From an uncultured Psychrobacillus sp. (GTDB taxonomy: Bacteria; Bacillota; Bacilli; Bacillales_A; Planococcaceae), in the NCBI GenBank assembly GCA_934234185.1, contig CAKQHO010000004.1, positions 1 to 64,000 of the forward strand: 64,000 bases of DNA. The letters are read 5' to 3'. Made by a program: the position numbers and the translations under genes. Positions 28,664 through 40,521 of the stretch are shown piece after piece. Numbering within the stretch: position 1 is the stretch's first letter; each line of letters opens with the position of its first letter. The notes below the pieces were generated by a model. The model ran no database searches, was not told the origin of the DNA, and saw only the letters and a program-made list of their open reading frames with translations.

Positions 28664-28690
28664 AGCCGCTTATTAAGAGCGGCTTTTTTT
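28664..28690 (+). terminator. Intrinsic terminator
   Basis: AGCCGCT-7 bases-AGCGGCT followed by a T-run, three bases after the IDEAL gene stop. Confidence 0.9.
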
Positions 28691-28780
28691 CTAAAAACTA
28701 AATGTAATTAATTGGATAATTTATTTTGCAATTTACAAATAATTACTGACAGGAAATCATTTGGGAGAAGGAGAGATCAA

Positions 28781-30361
28781 GTGAAGTACTGGATTAATAT
28801 TACTTTTGTAGCCATGGTATGTATGCTGCCGATGGTAGTACATGCGGAAGAAAAATGGGTTATTGAAACGTTGGAGCATCATATAGTTTATTCAGCGCCG
28901 GATAAGGGCTCGACTGTTCTGTCAGAGGGGGCGGGAAAACAAACATATGAAGCAACTGATATAAAGGAAGGTTTTTATCAGATATCTGTCAACGGTACAG
29001 CTGGATACATACATAACAAAGAGGCTACCAGTAAGTTTGAAAAACATATAAAATCCTTTGAGGTTTTAGAGGAAACAATCCCTTATTATGTTGTCCACAA
29101 AGGAGAATACATACAAAGAGGAACGCTATCAAAAGGAATTGTTTTATCTAGAACCAATTCGATGGCTGACTATCATATTATAGAGGACGGGAAAGGGGTA
29201 TTTTATGTGCCTATAAAGGGGACAAGCCCTACCTCTAAAACTCCTATTGCAGTGCAACAAAGGAAGGCTAAATACCCGATGAAGCTGAGCAACCCAAAAG
29301 AGATTGTAGTGTATGACAAAAATGATAGAAAGATAGGTACGCTAAAAGCTAATTCTTCTATTAATCTACTAGGTCTTAACAAAGGAAAAGGTGTTATCTC
29401 ATTTTTAGGAAAAGACGGTCGCATTCCAATGGCAGAGCTTGTCCACAGCAATTTACTTCAGCCTAAAAAGGTATTAAAGCATGATGAGCTATCATACTTC
29501 CTGCAGGTGATTGCAGCTTTGTATCCTAGTTTTACGAAGCTGGAGGTTATAGGGAAGTCAGTAGAAGGCAAAGAATTACATGCTCTTAGAGTAGGGAATG
29601 GTAAAAGAGAGGTTTTAATCGATGGTGCCATGCATGCGAGAGAGCATATGACCTCTAATCTCCTGGCTGAAATGATTGACACCTATACATTCCATTATGA
29701 AAAACAGACAAACTACAGCGGCTATAATGTACGAAATGTATTAAATCAAACCTCCATCTGGTTTGTTCCAATGATGAATCCAGATGGGGTAACGCTTGTC
29801 CAAAGTGGACCAAAATCATTAAAGTTTGGAAGTCTAGCTACTCAAATTAATGGGGGAACAAACTTTAATAGATGGAAGGCTAACATACGTGGAGTAGATT
29901 TAAATGATAACTTCGCATCTGCTTGGGAAAAAATTCGTGGAGGAAGCAATAAGCCTGCGTATATGGCATATAAGGGCTTTCGCGTATTTAGTGAACCTGA
30001 GGCTCGGGCATTAAGAGACTTTGTAAAAAAGCATAACTTTAAGACATACATTTCTTATCACTCCTCGGGACAGGTGATGTATTGGTTTAACTATCAGGAT
30101 TCTACAAGACTAAAAAGAGACAGAGGGTTAGCGTCGAAGCTATCCAATATTACTGGCTACCGTGTAATGCCACCTCAAAATTTACCGGGCTCTGGATCTT
30201 CTGCTGATTGGTTCATTCAAGAGACAAAAAATCCTGGGATCACCTTAGAAATTTCTCCGGCAGTTGGCGAAAAGCCGGTGCCTTTATTCAGATGGGATGC
30301 TGTATGGCAACAAAACAAGTCTATTGGCTTATTCCTATCAAAGGAAGCTACGACAAGATAA
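28781..30361 (+). CDS. Secreted M14 zinc carboxypeptidase with SH3-like N-terminus
   Basis: 526 residues from GTG 28781, chosen because GAAGGAGAG precedes it and the next residues form a signal peptide (YWINITFVAMVCMLPMVVHA, cleavage before EEKW). Residues 25-220 look like two bacterial SH3-type repeats, likely for wall binding. The M14 domain has zinc ligands His285 and Glu288 (HARE) and His427 (SYHSSGQ), with catalytic Glu490 (TLEISPA). NPDGV and DLNDNF are also typical. It probably trims peptidoglycan peptides or extracellular peptides. Confidence 0.87.
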   Translation: MKYWINITFVAMVCMLPMVVHAEEKWVIETLEHHIVYSAPDKGSTVLSEGAGKQTYEATDIKEGFYQISVNGTAGYIHNKEATSKFEKHIKSFEVLEETIPYYVVHKGEYIQRGTLSKGIVLSRTNSMADYHIIEDGKGVFYVPIKGTSPTSKTPIAVQQRKAKYPMKLSNPKEIVVYDKNDRKIGTLKANSSINLLGLNKGKGVISFLGKDGRIPMAELVHSNLLQPKKVLKHDELSYFLQVIAALYPSFTKLEVIGKSVEGKELHALRVGNGKREVLIDGAMHAREHMTSNLLAEMIDTYTFHYEKQTNYSGYNVRNVLNQTSIWFVPMMNPDGVTLVQSGPKSLKFGSLATQINGGTNFNRWKANIRGVDLNDNFASAWEKIRGGSNKPAYMAYKGFRVFSEPEARALRDFVKKHNFKTYISYHSSGQVMYWFNYQDSTRLKRDRGLASKLSNITGYRVMPPQNLPGSGSSADWFIQETKNPGITLEISPAVGEKPVPLFRWDAVWQQNKSIGLFLSKEATTR

Positions 30362-30373
30362 ACTCATAGGAAT

Positions 30374-30405
30374 GACCACAGTTGACCTGATACTGTGGTC
30401 TTTTT
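30374..30405 (+). terminator. Intrinsic terminator after the carboxypeptidase gene
   Basis: GACCACAGT-9 bases-ACTGTGGTC followed by TTTTTAT. Confidence 0.9.
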
Positions 30406-30718
30406 ATATGAAAAAATAAAAGTAAAGAGCATTAATTGTGTGTAAATTAGGGAAAAGATAGGTAAGTCGGTTGAATGAAAACTATGTGCAAGTAATGGAA
30501 CCTCAACCGCAAGCGCTAAATAACGGTGAAGTAAGTACAAGTATAGTTAATCACCACGCAAGTAAGGCATTACTGGAAACAAACAGGTATCGTATGTTTA
30601 TTTATTTCTATCCCTTTATATAAATTTAGAATATTTTTTCGAAACATACGTTCGTTTTAGTCGTTTTCAAAAAGGGAATATGCTACACTAAAAATATTCA
30701 AATATGGGAGGCAAACAT
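30406..30718. other. uvrB upstream region with reverse copies of the GCAAGTAA repeat
   Basis: No gene is seen. GCAAGTAAT at 30489, CCGCAAGCG at 30509 and CGCAAGTAAG at 30556 are minus-strand members of the ACTTGCG family. The 3' third is A/T-rich and holds the LexA-like box before uvrB. Confidence 0.5.
30641..30654 (+). promoter_or_regulatory. LexA (DinR) SOS box upstream of uvrB
   Basis: GAAACATACGTTCG contains AAAC-N4-GTTC, one base from the Bacillus SOS core GAAC-N4-GTTC, 65 bases before the uvrB start. uvrBA is part of the LexA regulon in B. subtilis, so the site is expected. Confidence 0.65.
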
Positions 30719-32701
30719 ATGGATCAACAATTCGATTTGCAGGCTCCGTATAAACCGGCAGGAGATCAAATAGACGCTATCAAACAGCTCGTAGCAGGAG
30801 TGAAGGAAGGCAAAAAACATCAAACCTTACTCGGTGCTACAGGTACAGGAAAGACCTTTACTGTGTCAAACGTAATTCAACAAATAAATAAGCCTACACT
30901 TGTAATGGCTCACAATAAAACACTTGCTGGACAGCTATACAGCGAGTTTAAAGAATTTTTCCCTAATAACGCAGTAGAGTATTTTGTCAGCTACTATGAT
31001 TATTATCAACCGGAGGCTTATGTTCCACAGACGGATACATATATAGAAAAGGACTCTAGTGTGAATGAAGAAATAGATAAGCTTCGACACTCAGCGACTT
31101 CTTCCTTATTCGAGCGAAAGGATGTAATTATTATTGCATCCGTATCCTGTATCTATGGCTTAGGGAATCCAGAGGAATACAGAGAAATGCTCGTATCCCT
31201 GCGTACAGGAATGGAAATTGAGCGCAATCAATTACTTCGAAAACTAGTGGACATCCAATATGAACGCAACGACATAAATTTTACTCGTGGTACCTTTCGT
31301 GTTAGGGGAGATGTAGTAGAAATATTTCCTGCATCAAGAGACGAGAGATGTCTGAGGGTAGAATTTTTTGGTGATGAAATAGACCGAATTCGAGAAGTGG
31401 ATGCTTTAACAGGAGAGATATTGGGAGAAAGAGATCATGTTGCTATTTTTCCGGCTTCCCACTTCGTAACAAGAGAAGATAAGATGAAAATTGCGATTCA
31501 AAACATTGAAAAAGAGCTTGAGGAGCAGCTAGCTTATTTACGCAGTGAGGATAAGCTGTTAGAGGCACAGCGTTTAGAGCAAAGAACGAGATATGATCTA
31601 GAGATGATGGAGGAAATGGGCTTCTGCTCTGGTATTGAAAACTATTCTCGCCACTTAACGTTAAGAGAGGCAGGGGCTACTCCGTATACCCTAATAGACT
31701 ATTTTCCAAAGGACTTCCTTCTTATCGTAGATGAAAGCCACGTTTCATTACCACAGGTAAGAGGAATGTATAATGGTGACCAGGCAAGAAAGTCTGTGTT
31801 AGTAAATCATGGCTTCCGTTTGCCATCAGCACTTGATAACCGTCCATTAACGTTTGCGGAATTTGAGAGCCATATTGACCAAGCGATTTATGTGTCAGCT
31901 ACTCCAGGTCCATACGAGCTGGATCATACTCCAGAAATGGTAGAACAAATCATTCGACCAACAGGGCTATTGGATCCTGTTATTACAGTGAAGCCGAGAG
32001 AAGGACAAATTGATGATTTAATTAATGAAATATATGAGAGAACGAAAAAAGATGAAAGAGTATTGATTACTACACTGACGAAAAAAATGTCAGAGGATTT
32101 AGCGGATTACTTAAAAGAAATCGGCATCAAGGTTCAGTACTTACATTCAGAGATCAAAACATTAGAACGAATTGAAATTATTAGAGAGCTTCGGTTAGGC
32201 ACGTATGATGTGCTTATTGGAATTAACCTTCTAAGGGAAGGGTTAGATATACCAGAAGTATCGTTAGTAGCAATATTAGACGCCGATAAAGAAGGATTCT
32301 TACGTTCAGAGCGATCCTTGATTCAAACTATTGGACGTGCAGCCCGTAACTCGAACGGTGAAGTAATTATGTATGCGGATAAAATAACAGATTCTATGCG
32401 TAAAGCAATTGATGAGACAAAGCGCCGTCGTACCATTCAAATAGAATATAACGAAAAGCATGGCATTACACCGAAGACTATTCAGAAAAAGGTTGGAGAG
32501 GCTATCCGTGCTACGAAGGTTGCAGAAGAAGAGGGTACTTATGCTCAACAATTAACAAACGGTAAAGTCTTAACAAAAGAAGAAAAGGGTAAACTACTAG
32601 CAAACCTAGAAAAAGAAATGAAGGATGCAGCAAAGGCGCTTAACTTTGAGCGGGCAGCCGAACTACGGGATGCAATACTGGAACTCAAGCTGGAAGGGTG
32701 A
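30719..32701 (+). CDS. uvrB: Excinuclease ABC subunit B
   Basis: 660 residues from ATG 30719 (GGGAGG upstream; a longer frame to 30704 is not needed). Walker A GATGTGKT at 39-46, the beta-hairpin region [32 protein letters not shown] used to clamp DNA, DESH in helicase motif [12 protein letters not shown] and QTIGRAARN as helicase motifs V and VI, and a C-terminal UVR domain ([19 protein letters not shown]) for UvrC/UvrA contact. It loads at damage with UvrA in nucleotide excision repair. Confidence 0.97.
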   Translation: MDQQFDLQAPYKPAGDQIDAIKQLVAGVKEGKKHQTLLGATGTGKTFTVSNVIQQINKPTLVMAHNKTLAGQLYSEFKEFFPNNAVEYFVSYYDYYQPEAYVPQTDTYIEKDSSVNEEIDKLRHSATSSLFERKDVIIIASVSCIYGLGNPEEYREMLVSLRTGMEIERNQLLRKLVDIQYERNDINFTRGTFRVRGDVVEIFPASRDERCLRVEFFGDEIDRIREVDALTGEILGERDHVAIFPASHFVTREDKMKIAIQNIEKELEEQLAYLRSEDKLLEAQRLEQRTRYDLEMMEEMGFCSGIENYSRHLTLREAGATPYTLIDYFPKDFLLIVDESHVSLPQVRGMYNGDQARKSVLVNHGFRLPSALDNRPLTFAEFESHIDQAIYVSATPGPYELDHTPEMVEQIIRPTGLLDPVITVKPREGQIDDLINEIYERTKKDERVLITTLTKKMSEDLADYLKEIGIKVQYLHSEIKTLERIEIIRELRLGTYDVLIGINLLREGLDIPEVSLVAILDADKEGFLRSERSLIQTIGRAARNSNGEVIMYADKITDSMRKAIDETKRRRTIQIEYNEKHGITPKTIQKKVGEAIRATKVAEEEGTYAQQLTNGKVLTKEEKGKLLANLEKEMKDAAKALNFERAAELRDAILELKLEG

Positions 32702-32706
32702 GGTTT

Positions 32707-35574
32707 TTGAAAAACCAAGAGATTAGAATAGAGGGCGCACGTGCCCATAATTTAAAAAATGTTAGCTTGACTATACCAAGAGATAAGCTTGTCGTAATGA
32801 CAGGCTTATCTGGTTCTGGAAAGTCTTCTTTAGCGTTTGATACCATCTATGCTGAAGGACAAAGAAGATATGTAGAATCGTTGTCAGCGTATGCTAGGCA
32901 ATTTTTAGGGCAAATGGATAAGCCAGATGTAGATGTTATTGAGGGATTATCTCCTGCCATTTCAATTGATCAAAAAACAACAAGTAAAAATCCACGATCT
33001 ACAGTGGCAACGGTAACAGAAATCTATGATTACCTACGTCTTTTATATGCTAGAGTTGGAAAACCAATATGTCCAAAGCATGGCATCGAGATTTCCTCTC
33101 AAACCATTGAGCAGATGGTAGACCGTCTAAGTGAATTTCCGGAAAGAACGAGAATGCAAGTACTGGCTCCCATTGTATCGGGAAGAAAAGGTTCACATAT
33201 TAAACTATTAGAGGATATGAAAAAGCAAGGCTACGTTCGCGTTCGTGTTGATGGTGAGCTTATAGATTTAGATGATGATATTAATCTTGATAAAAATAAA
33301 AAGCATAATATTGAAGTGGTTATCGATCGAGTGGTAATGAAGGAGGGAGTGGCAGCTAGACTTAGTGACTCCCTAGAATCTGCACTGCGCTTAGGAGATG
33401 GCAGGGTACTAATTGATGTTATGGAGCATGAGGAACTTTTATTTAGTGAAAACCATGCATGTCCGATATGTGGGTTTTCTATTGGTGAGCTTGAACCACG
33501 TATGTTCTCCTTCAATAGTCCCTTTGGGGCTTGTCCGGATTGTGATGGGTTAGGAACTAAACAGGAGGTAGACCCTGATTTGGTAGTCCCAGATAAAAGG
33601 CTGACGCTCGAGGAGGGGGCAATTGTTCCCTGGCAGCCTACTAGCTCACAATATTATCCAAGTCTATTAGCAGCTATTTGTAAGCATTATGGAATTCCGA
33701 TGGACGTGCCGGTAGAAAATCTTCCAGCAGACCAATGGAATAAAATAATGTACGGCTCAGGAGACGATAAAATTCGATTCCGCTATAAAAATGAATACGG
33801 ACAAGTAAGAGATAATTTAATATATTTTGAAGGTGTTCTTGGTAATATTGAACGTCGTTTCAAGGAAACCTCCTCGGAATGGACAAGAGAGCAAATGGAA
33901 AAATATATGGGTATGCACAAATGTCCAACGTGTAAAGGTTATCGCTTAAAGGAAGAGACGATGGCAGTAAAGGTTGAATCCATGCACATTGGTCAAATAA
34001 CCGAATTTTCTATTGTAGAAGCATATAACTTTTTCAAGGAACTACAAATGTCTGAGAAGGATATGCAAATCGCTAAGCTTATTTTAAGAGAAATTAATGA
34101 ACGACTGGGCTTCTTAGATAATGTTGGCCTTGATTATTTAACGTTGAACCGAGCATCTGGTACGTTATCAGGGGGAGAGGCACAGCGTATCCGGCTAGCA
34201 ACCCAAATAGGTTCTCGATTATCAGGAGTACTCTATATTTTGGATGAGCCATCTATTGGATTGCATCAACGAGACAATGATCGCTTGATTGATACACTCA
34301 AAAATATGAGAGATATCGGAAATACATTAATTGTCGTAGAGCATGATGAAGATACGATGATGGCTGCAGATTATCTCGTTGATATTGGACCAGGAGCAGG
34401 AATTCATGGAGGTCAGGTTGTTGCAGCTGGCACACCTGAGGAAGTGATGAAAAATTCGAATTCGTTGACTGGACAATATTTAAGTGGGGAGAAATTTATC
34501 CCACTGCCTCTGGAAAGAAGAAAGCCAGACGGCAGATATATCAAGATAAAGGGTGCTACGGAAAATAATCTGAAAAACGTAACGGTGGAAATTCCATTAG
34601 GAGTATTCACTGCTGTAACAGGTGTTTCAGGATCTGGAAAAAGTACCTTGGTAAATGAAATTCTTTATAAAACCCTTGCTCATAAAATCAATCGAGCGAA
34701 GACAAAGCCGGGAGCAAACAAAGGGGTAGAAGGAATTGAAGAGCTAGATAAGGTAATAGACATCGACCAATCACCAATTGGTCGTACGCCTAGATCCAAC
34801 CCTGCAACCTATACAGGTGTATTCGATGATATCCGTGATTTGTTTTCCAATACAAATGAAGCAAAGGTTCGAGGATATAAAAAAGGAAGATTCAGCTTTA
34901 ATGTAAAAGGAGGACGCTGTGAGGCATGTCGTGGAGATGGAATTATAAAAATTGAAATGCATTTCCTACCTGATGTGTATGTGCCTTGCGAGGTTTGTCA
35001 TGGTAAACGCTACAATCGAGAAACTCTAGAAGTTCAATACAGAGGTAAAAATATTGCCGATGTACTGGAAATGACAATTGAAGATGGCCTAGCCTTTTTC
35101 GAAAACCATCCTAAAATCAGTCGAAAGATCCAAACTATTTACGATGTCGGACTAGGATATATGAAACTAGGTCAACCAGCTACCACGCTTTCTGGCGGAG
35201 AAGCCCAACGAGTTAAGCTGGCATCTGAGCTACACAAACGTTCTAATGGTAAATCATTTTATATTTTAGATGAGCCGACAACGGGACTTCATGTCGATGA
35301 CATAGCGAGACTGCTTGAGGTTTTACAGCGTCTAGTAGAAAATGGTGACACAGTGCTCGTTATTGAGCATAACCTAGATGTTATAAAGACTGCAGACTAT
35401 TTGATTGACTTAGGTCCAGAGGGTGGAGACAGAGGCGGTACGATCGTTGGTGTCGGAACACCAGAGGATATAGCTGCAAACAAAAAATCCTATACTGGGA
35501 AATATTTAAAAACTGTTTTGGATAGAGATCGGAAGCGAATGAAACAGGTTGTGTCTGAAGCTGCCTCTAAATAA
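32707..35574 (+). CDS. uvrA: Excinuclease ABC subunit A
   Basis: About 955 residues with two ABC ATPase modules. The first Walker A is GLSGSGKSS; the second is GVSGSGKST in the C-terminal half. Signatures [14 protein letters not shown] and [14 protein letters not shown] occur in each, with zinc-finger cysteines CPICG...CPDC, CPTC and CEAC...CEVC. The start is taken as TTG 32707, with GGTGA five bases upstream; the GTG at 32698, overlapping the uvrB stop by four bases, is the alternative. It recognises DNA lesions and hands them to UvrB. Confidence 0.97.
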   Translation: MKNQEIRIEGARAHNLKNVSLTIPRDKLVVMTGLSGSGKSSLAFDTIYAEGQRRYVESLSAYARQFLGQMDKPDVDVIEGLSPAISIDQKTTSKNPRSTVATVTEIYDYLRLLYARVGKPICPKHGIEISSQTIEQMVDRLSEFPERTRMQVLAPIVSGRKGSHIKLLEDMKKQGYVRVRVDGELIDLDDDINLDKNKKHNIEVVIDRVVMKEGVAARLSDSLESALRLGDGRVLIDVMEHEELLFSENHACPICGFSIGELEPRMFSFNSPFGACPDCDGLGTKQEVDPDLVVPDKRLTLEEGAIVPWQPTSSQYYPSLLAAICKHYGIPMDVPVENLPADQWNKIMYGSGDDKIRFRYKNEYGQVRDNLIYFEGVLGNIERRFKETSSEWTREQMEKYMGMHKCPTCKGYRLKEETMAVKVESMHIGQITEFSIVEAYNFFKELQMSEKDMQIAKLILREINERLGFLDNVGLDYLTLNRASGTLSGGEAQRIRLATQIGSRLSGVLYILDEPSIGLHQRDNDRLIDTLKNMRDIGNTLIVVEHDEDTMMAADYLVDIGPGAGIHGGQVVAAGTPEEVMKNSNSLTGQYLSGEKFIPLPLERRKPDGRYIKIKGATENNLKNVTVEIPLGVFTAVTGVSGSGKSTLVNEILYKTLAHKINRAKTKPGANKGVEGIEELDKVIDIDQSPIGRTPRSNPATYTGVFDDIRDLFSNTNEAKVRGYKKGRFSFNVKGGRCEACRGDGIIKIEMHFLPDVYVPCEVCHGKRYNRETLEVQYRGKNIADVLEMTIEDGLAFFENHPKISRKIQTIYDVGLGYMKLGQPATTLSGGEAQRVKLASELHKRSNGKSFYILDEPTTGLHVDDIARLLEVLQRLVENGDTVLVIEHNLDVIKTADYLIDLGPEGGDRGGTIVGVGTPEDIAANKKSYTGKYLKTVLDRDRKRMKQVVSEAASK

Positions 35575-35667
35575 ATTCGTATATGAAACCTTTTACACGA
35601 TGAATCGTATTAGATAGAGGGAAAGCAGTTTGCATTATACTTTCAATTTAGGAGGAGGTCTTTCATT

Positions 35668-36798
35668 ATGCAAGAAGAACGTAAAAGAATACTGGACATG
35701 GTTGAAAACGGGACCATTACTGCCCAAGAGGCACTAGAACTATTAGAGGCACTTGGTAAAACAACTACGACAGCAACTCCAACAGTGAATGAAGAAATGC
35801 ATCAAGAACAGAAAACATATGGTAAATCATCGTCCAAACAACAAAATCCTGACTTTGTGGAGGAAATTAAGCGTGATTTTACCGTTATAGGTGAAAGATT
35901 CATGCAGTTCATGCAAGGGACTGTCGATAAACTAAAGGATTTTGAATTTGATGTAAAAATTACAGATCCGATTGTATTTGAAGAGAAGTTTGTAAAAGAA
36001 GATGCAGAATTCGAGGATATTAGCATTAATATTGCGAATGGTAAGGTGGAAATAATACCTACTGACGAATCTCATACTTCTGCAGTTGTAAAGGCTAAAT
36101 GCTACCGAGGAGCTAATGAAACAGAAGCAAAAGCTCGTTTCCACGAGGAATTTATTTTTACAACGGAAGCAAACAAGCTTCGTGTGTATAGCGATATGAA
36201 AACTATCTCAGCGCATGTAGTTTTATTTGTTCCAAAAAAATCATACAATCATATTTCTGCTCGATTATTTAATGGAGATTTCACAGCGAAAAATCTTGAA
36301 CTTAATACGTTAAAGGTTAGAACGACGAATGGTAAAGTAGATTTGGATGAACTTACTTTTAAACGTGCAGACATTGAAACAGGTAATGGAACAGTTCAAG
36401 TGCAACGAGTGAAAGGTGATTCTATCGAGGTAGAAACGATGAACGGTCGAATCTATGTAGACGGAAAGCTAAAAGAAATTGAAGGATCATCTGTAAGTGG
36501 TCAAGTAATACTCACCACCAAAGATAAAGATGCTCGCAAAATCGAAGGAACTGCAGTGGCAGGAACTGTAGAGCTATATGTTCCAAAAAACGTTTCGATT
36601 AAGGGAGAAGTTACTACACAATTAGGTAAAATCGACGTGCAACTAGCGGATGTTACGAAGTGGAATGAAACCGAGCAACTGCTATATAGAAAAATAGGTT
36701 TTACTAAAATAACGGATTCTGAAGCAGACCCTTTAAGAGTATATGGCGATGCGAAAACAGGCTCTGTACTAGTACGTTATACAATTGAAGGTGAATAA
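35668..36798 (+). CDS. yvlB: YvlB-like DUF4097 protein with SHOCT-like N-terminus
   Basis: 376 residues. The first 30 (RKRILDMVENGTITAQEALELLEALGK) are a SHOCT/YvlB N-terminal helical hairpin. Residues from about 100 onward are repeated short beta strands with NG turns (INIANGKVEIIP, TTNGKVDL, TGNGTVQV, TMNGRIYV), the DUF4097 beta-helix type. Gene order uvrB-uvrA-yvlB-hprK is conserved in Bacillales. B. subtilis yvlABCD is linked to cell-envelope stress; here only yvlB is kept next to hprK. Confidence 0.82.
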   Translation: MQEERKRILDMVENGTITAQEALELLEALGKTTTTATPTVNEEMHQEQKTYGKSSSKQQNPDFVEEIKRDFTVIGERFMQFMQGTVDKLKDFEFDVKITDPIVFEEKFVKEDAEFEDISINIANGKVEIIPTDESHTSAVVKAKCYRGANETEAKARFHEEFIFTTEANKLRVYSDMKTISAHVVLFVPKKSYNHISARLFNGDFTAKNLELNTLKVRTTNGKVDLDELTFKRADIETGNGTVQVQRVKGDSIEVETMNGRIYVDGKLKEIEGSSVSGQVILTTKDKDARKIEGTAVAGTVELYVPKNVSIKGEVTTQLGKIDVQLADVTKWNETEQLLYRKIGFTKITDSEADPLRVYGDAKTGSVLVRYTIEGE

Positions 36799-36807
36799 TA
36801 AGGAAAG

Positions 36808-36830
36808 CGGCTCTTTGAGTCGTTTTTTTT
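36808..36830 (+). terminator. Intrinsic terminator after yvlB
   Basis: CGGCTC-TTT-GAGTCG (one G-T pair) followed by eight T. Confidence 0.8.
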
Positions 36831-37152
36831 TATGTTATAAATTGAACATCTGATTTTGGTTAGAAAGAGAATACATACAATCACTAGTTACATACGTGCA
36901 ATTTTCTAGAGGTTACTTGCGATATACATAGCTTTACTTACGCTTCATTCTCGAATACTCGTGATAGAGGTCCTTACTAGCATGCAACGGTTCAATTAGT
37001 TGCCCAAAGTGTAAACTTTCTTTCATAATTATAGAAATGAAACCAGACTGTTCATAATTATCAAGATCAAAAGTAAAATGGATACTTATTATCCTCTCTA
37101 TCATGATAAAATAAGGAATAGTAAAAAGAGGTTAGGAAGGAGCTGGATAACG
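36831..37152. other. hprK upstream region with scattered ACTTGCG repeats
   Basis: GTTACTTGCGATA near 36911 and TACGTGCAATTT near 36892 belong to the same repeat family as the 49-kb array. No gene is seen. An open frame runs from 37078 into hprK, but AAGGAG lies only before the ATG at 37153. Confidence 0.5.
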
Positions 37153-38082
37153 ATGCCTCATGTAACAACAAAGGATGTAAAAGAAAAGTTTAACCTTACC
37201 CTTGTAAGTGGAGAAGAAGGGATAGGCAGACATATTGCGGTCAGTGATATTTCCAGACCAGGGATAGAAATAGCAGGCTACTTTATCCATTACGCTTCAG
37301 ACAGAATACAGCTTCTTGGGAAAACAGAGCTTTCCTTTTTTGAGATGCTACCTCATAAGGAAAAAAGTGAGCGAATGATGAAGCTTTGTGCACAGGATAC
37401 ACCAGTTATTATTGTCGCTCATGGCATGGAGGTACCGGAAGAATTAATCGAAGCATCTCATAGAAAGTCAGTTCCAGTATTGACCACTTCAATGCCGACA
37501 ACTAGGTTCTCTAGCTTGCTCACCAATTTTTTAGAGAGTCAATTGGCACCAACTACTGCACTGCATGGGGTGTTGGTAGATATATATGGAGTTGGCGTAT
37601 TGATTACAGGAAAAAGTGGAGTCGGGAAAAGTGAGACGGCGCTAGAGCTTGTAAAAAGAGGCCATCGACTTGTAGCAGATGATTGCGTAGAAATTCGCCA
37701 AGAGGCAGAAGATACGCTTGTCGGTAGTGCGCCTAAACTCATCGAGCATCTTTTAGAAATTAGAGGTTTAGGTATAATAGATATAATGACACTATTTGGT
37801 GCTAGTGCTATTCGAAGCTATAAACGAATTACCCTAGTAATTGAGCTAGAGCTTTGGGATGAGAAGAAGACGTATGATCGACTTGGACTTGAAGAAGACA
37901 AGATGGTCATTATTGACACTGCCGTAACTAAATTAACGTTACCAGTAAGACCAGGTCGAAATATTGCCGTAATCATAGAGGTTGCAGCAATGAACCATCG
38001 ACTAAAGAGAATGGGTGTTAATGCAGCAGAGGACTTTGCGAAGCGTCTAGATGATGTAATAAGTCAAAATGGAGAGTTTTAA
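37153..38082 (+). CDS. hprK: HPr kinase/phosphorylase
   Basis: 309 residues, the family norm. The P-loop GKSGVGKS is at 153-160 and the HPrK/P signature [19 protein letters not shown] follows; [11 protein letters not shown] supplies the catalytic aspartates and His. The enzyme phosphorylates Ser46 of HPr and of Crh (encoded at 53280), making them co-repressors with CcpA. It leads the operon with lgt, yvoD, ppaX and yvoF; PpaX removes pyrophosphate formed by its phosphorylase reaction. Confidence 0.97.
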   Translation: MPHVTTKDVKEKFNLTLVSGEEGIGRHIAVSDISRPGIEIAGYFIHYASDRIQLLGKTELSFFEMLPHKEKSERMMKLCAQDTPVIIVAHGMEVPEELIEASHRKSVPVLTTSMPTTRFSSLLTNFLESQLAPTTALHGVLVDIYGVGVLITGKSGVGKSETALELVKRGHRLVADDCVEIRQEAEDTLVGSAPKLIEHLLEIRGLGIIDIMTLFGASAIRSYKRITLVIELELWDEKKTYDRLGLEEDKMVIIDTAVTKLTLPVRPGRNIAVIIEVAAMNHRLKRMGVNAAEDFAKRLDDVISQNGEF

Positions 38083-38104
38083 GCAGGACTGAAGGGAGCA
38101 TTTT

Positions 38105-38920
38105 ATGAATACTTTATTAGCAATTAATCCAGTAGCTTTTTCCTTGGGTTCAATCGAAGTTCGATGGTATGGAATTATCATTGCATTCGGAATAATATTG
38201 GCTTATATAGTCGGTCAACGGGAAATGGTGAAGCGTGGGTTTCATCAAGAGTTTTTAACTGATTTACTTATTTGGGCTGTTCCGATTGCGATTATAAGTG
38301 CCCGCATATACTATGTTATCTTTAAATGGGACTCTTATATGGAAAATCCCGAAAAAATTATTCAAATCTGGAATGGTGGGATTGCCATTCATGGAGCATT
38401 AATCGGATCTTTCCTCACAGGATACTTTTTTTCAAAAAAGAGGAAGACATCCTTTTGGAAGCTGACAGATATATTAGCTCCGAGTATTTTAATAGGTCAA
38501 ATAATAGGTCGATGGGGCAACTTTATGAACCAAGAAGCTCATGGTGGTGAGGTGACGAGAAGCTTTCTAGAAAATTTAATGCTACCTAACTGGATTATAG
38601 AACAGATGTACATAGATGGGGCATATTATCACCCAACTTTTTTATATGAATCCCTTTGGAATCTAGTGGGGGTAATTATTTTACTTCTGCTTCGCAAGGT
38701 TAATCTACGACGCGGGGAGTCTTTCTTGTTTTACTTAGTTTGGTATTCGTTTGGACGGTTCTTTATTGAAGGGCTACGTACAGATAGCTTATATATGATT
38801 GAAAGCTTAGAGCTTAGAACGGCGCAGGTTGTGTCTGTGGTTACGATTATTGTTGCAATTGCAATTTTTGTGTATAGAAGAAAAACAATGAAGCCAGTTG
38901 TTCGTTATCAAGATAAGTAA
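38105..38920 (+). CDS. lgt: Prolipoprotein diacylglyceryl transferase
   Basis: 271 residues, about seven membrane segments. The Lgt signature appears as [14 protein letters not shown], with the conserved His-Gly ([12 protein letters not shown]) and the C-terminal [14 protein letters not shown]. It transfers diacylglycerol to the lipobox cysteine of prelipoproteins such as the binding protein at 9246. GAAGGGAG precedes the ATG, 22 bases after hprK. Confidence 0.97.
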   Translation: MNTLLAINPVAFSLGSIEVRWYGIIIAFGIILAYIVGQREMVKRGFHQEFLTDLLIWAVPIAIISARIYYVIFKWDSYMENPEKIIQIWNGGIAIHGALIGSFLTGYFFSKKRKTSFWKLTDILAPSILIGQIIGRWGNFMNQEAHGGEVTRSFLENLMLPNWIIEQMYIDGAYYHPTFLYESLWNLVGVIILLLLRKVNLRRGESFLFYLVWYSFGRFFIEGLRTDSLYMIESLELRTAQVVSVVTIIVAIAIFVYRRKTMKPVVRYQDK

Positions 38921-38938
38921 AAAAGGATGGGAAGAGAG

Positions 38939-39877
38939 ATGGGGATTTTAAAGAGAGGGCTTGCTGCTGGGTTACAAACAACTTGGACGCTAAGTAAAGT
39001 AATATTTCCTATTACATTACTAGTGGTCATTCTACAATATACACCCGTACTTCCTTGGATTATTCAGCTTATTGAACCGTTTATGGGGTTATTAGGACTT
39101 CGTGGAGAAGCGGCAATACCTTTAGTATTAGGGAATGCTTTAAACCTATATGCCGGGATAGCAGGAATTCTTTCGTTAGAGCTTACGGTAAAAGAGGTAT
39201 TTATTTTGGCGACGATGCTATCCTTCTCGCACAATATTTTTATTGAAACAAGTGTAGCATTACGAGTAGGAGTAAAGCTTTGGGTAGTGCTAGTAGTTCG
39301 CTTTGGGCTGGCAATTCTTTCGGCCGTTGTCATTAATCTTGTATGGCAAGGTGGAGGAGAAATAGCGAAATATGGTATTGTTTCTGCCTCCCAGCAGGTG
39401 CCGGACGGTTGGTTAGAGATTGGGCTGCTTGGTCTTCAAAAAGCAACCTTTGGAGTGCTGCAATTAGCACTGATTGTCATTCCTTTAATGATTATCATTC
39501 AGTATTTAAGAGATAAAAATTATATGCAAAGGTTCTCGGAAAAACTTGCTCCATTTACTAGGCTCATCGGAGTCCAACCGAATGCTTCCTCTACATTAGT
39601 AGCAGGATTAGTAATTGGTTTAGCGTTTGGAGCAGGGGTAATGATACAGGCTGTTCAAGAGGAAGGAGTTAGTAAAAAGGATGCTACGCTGGTCTTTATT
39701 TTCTTAGTCGCCTGTCATGCAGTAGTCGAGGATACCCTTATATTTATCCCTTTAGGAATACCAGTACTACCATTACTAACCATACGTATTGTGACGGCTT
39801 TTATATTAACGATTTTTGTCGCATTCCTATGGAAAAAGGCAGAACAACGTAAACAAGAGGAAGTGTTAACATCATGA
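38939..39877 (+). CDS. yvoD: Nucleoside-recognition domain membrane protein (YvoD-like)
   Basis: About 312 residues with roughly eight hydrophobic segments and two Gate/nucleoside-recognition-like halves (GNALNLYAGIAGILSL, and VAGLVIGLAFGAGVMIQ). Order hprK-lgt-yvoD-ppaX matches B. subtilis. The start at 38939 is preferred to 38927 because the protein then begins MGILKRGLAAGL as in relatives. Function unknown; Gate-domain proteins are often transporters or spore-maturation (SpmA/B-like) proteins. Confidence 0.8.
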   Translation: MGILKRGLAAGLQTTWTLSKVIFPITLLVVILQYTPVLPWIIQLIEPFMGLLGLRGEAAIPLVLGNALNLYAGIAGILSLELTVKEVFILATMLSFSHNIFIETSVALRVGVKLWVVLVVRFGLAILSAVVINLVWQGGGEIAKYGIVSASQQVPDGWLEIGLLGLQKATFGVLQLALIVIPLMIIIQYLRDKNYMQRFSEKLAPFTRLIGVQPNASSTLVAGLVIGLAFGAGVMIQAVQEEGVSKKDATLVFIFLVACHAVVEDTLIFIPLGIPVLPLLTIRIVTAFILTIFVAFLWKKAEQRKQEEVLTS

Positions 39878-40521
39878 GATATAAAGCGCTATTGTTCGAT
39901 TTAGATGGAACCTTATTAAATACAAACGAGCTAATTATTGAATCTTTTTTACATATTTTAGGAGAAAAATTTCCTGGGAAATATGATAGAGAAGCAGTAT
40001 TGCCGTTTTTGGGACCTTCCTTGAAGGAAACATTCGACAGCATAGACCCTACTATGACAGAGATGCTGATGGCTTCCTATCGTGAGTGGAATGTGAGGAA
40101 TCACGATGCAATGGTTACACCATTTGATGGGGTTGTCGAAACGTTACAGAAGCTGAAGGAACAGGGGTATAAAATAGCGATTGTTTCGACGAAAAGACGA
40201 GAAATGATTGAAAAGGGCCTAGGGTTAATAAACTGCGAAAAACTATTTGATACAATAGTGGGGCTTGAGGATATTACCAATACTAAGCCAGATCCTGAAC
40301 CGATTCTTTTGGCTTTAAAGCAATTAGATGTAAAACCTAAGGATGCATTGATGATTGGAGACAATTATCATGATATCGTTGGCGGACAGCGAGCTGGTAC
40401 TGATACGGCTGCGGTAGCGTGGTCCATAAAGGGAGAGGCGTTCTTAGCGACCTTCAACCCAACCTATATGCTCCAGCATATTAGTGAAGTTATTGATATT
40501 GCAGCGGGACAGCCAGTATGA
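39874..40521 (+). CDS. ppaX: Pyrophosphatase PpaX (HAD family)
   Basis: 215 residues. HAD motif I is LFDLDGTLLNT with nucleophile Asp9 and Asp11; motif II is the Ser/Thr in IVSTKRR; motif III/IV is KPDPEP...MIGDNYHD. It hydrolyses the pyrophosphate released when HprK dephosphorylates HPr-Ser-P. Overlaps yvoD and yvoF by four bases each (ATGA). Confidence 0.93.
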   Translation: MRYKALLFDLDGTLLNTNELIIESFLHILGEKFPGKYDREAVLPFLGPSLKETFDSIDPTMTEMLMASYREWNVRNHDAMVTPFDGVVETLQKLKEQGYKIAIVSTKRREMIEKGLGLINCEKLFDTIVGLEDITNTKPDPEPILLALKQLDVKPKDALMIGDNYHDIVGGQRAGTDTAAVAWSIKGEAFLATFNPTYMLQHISEVIDIAAGQPV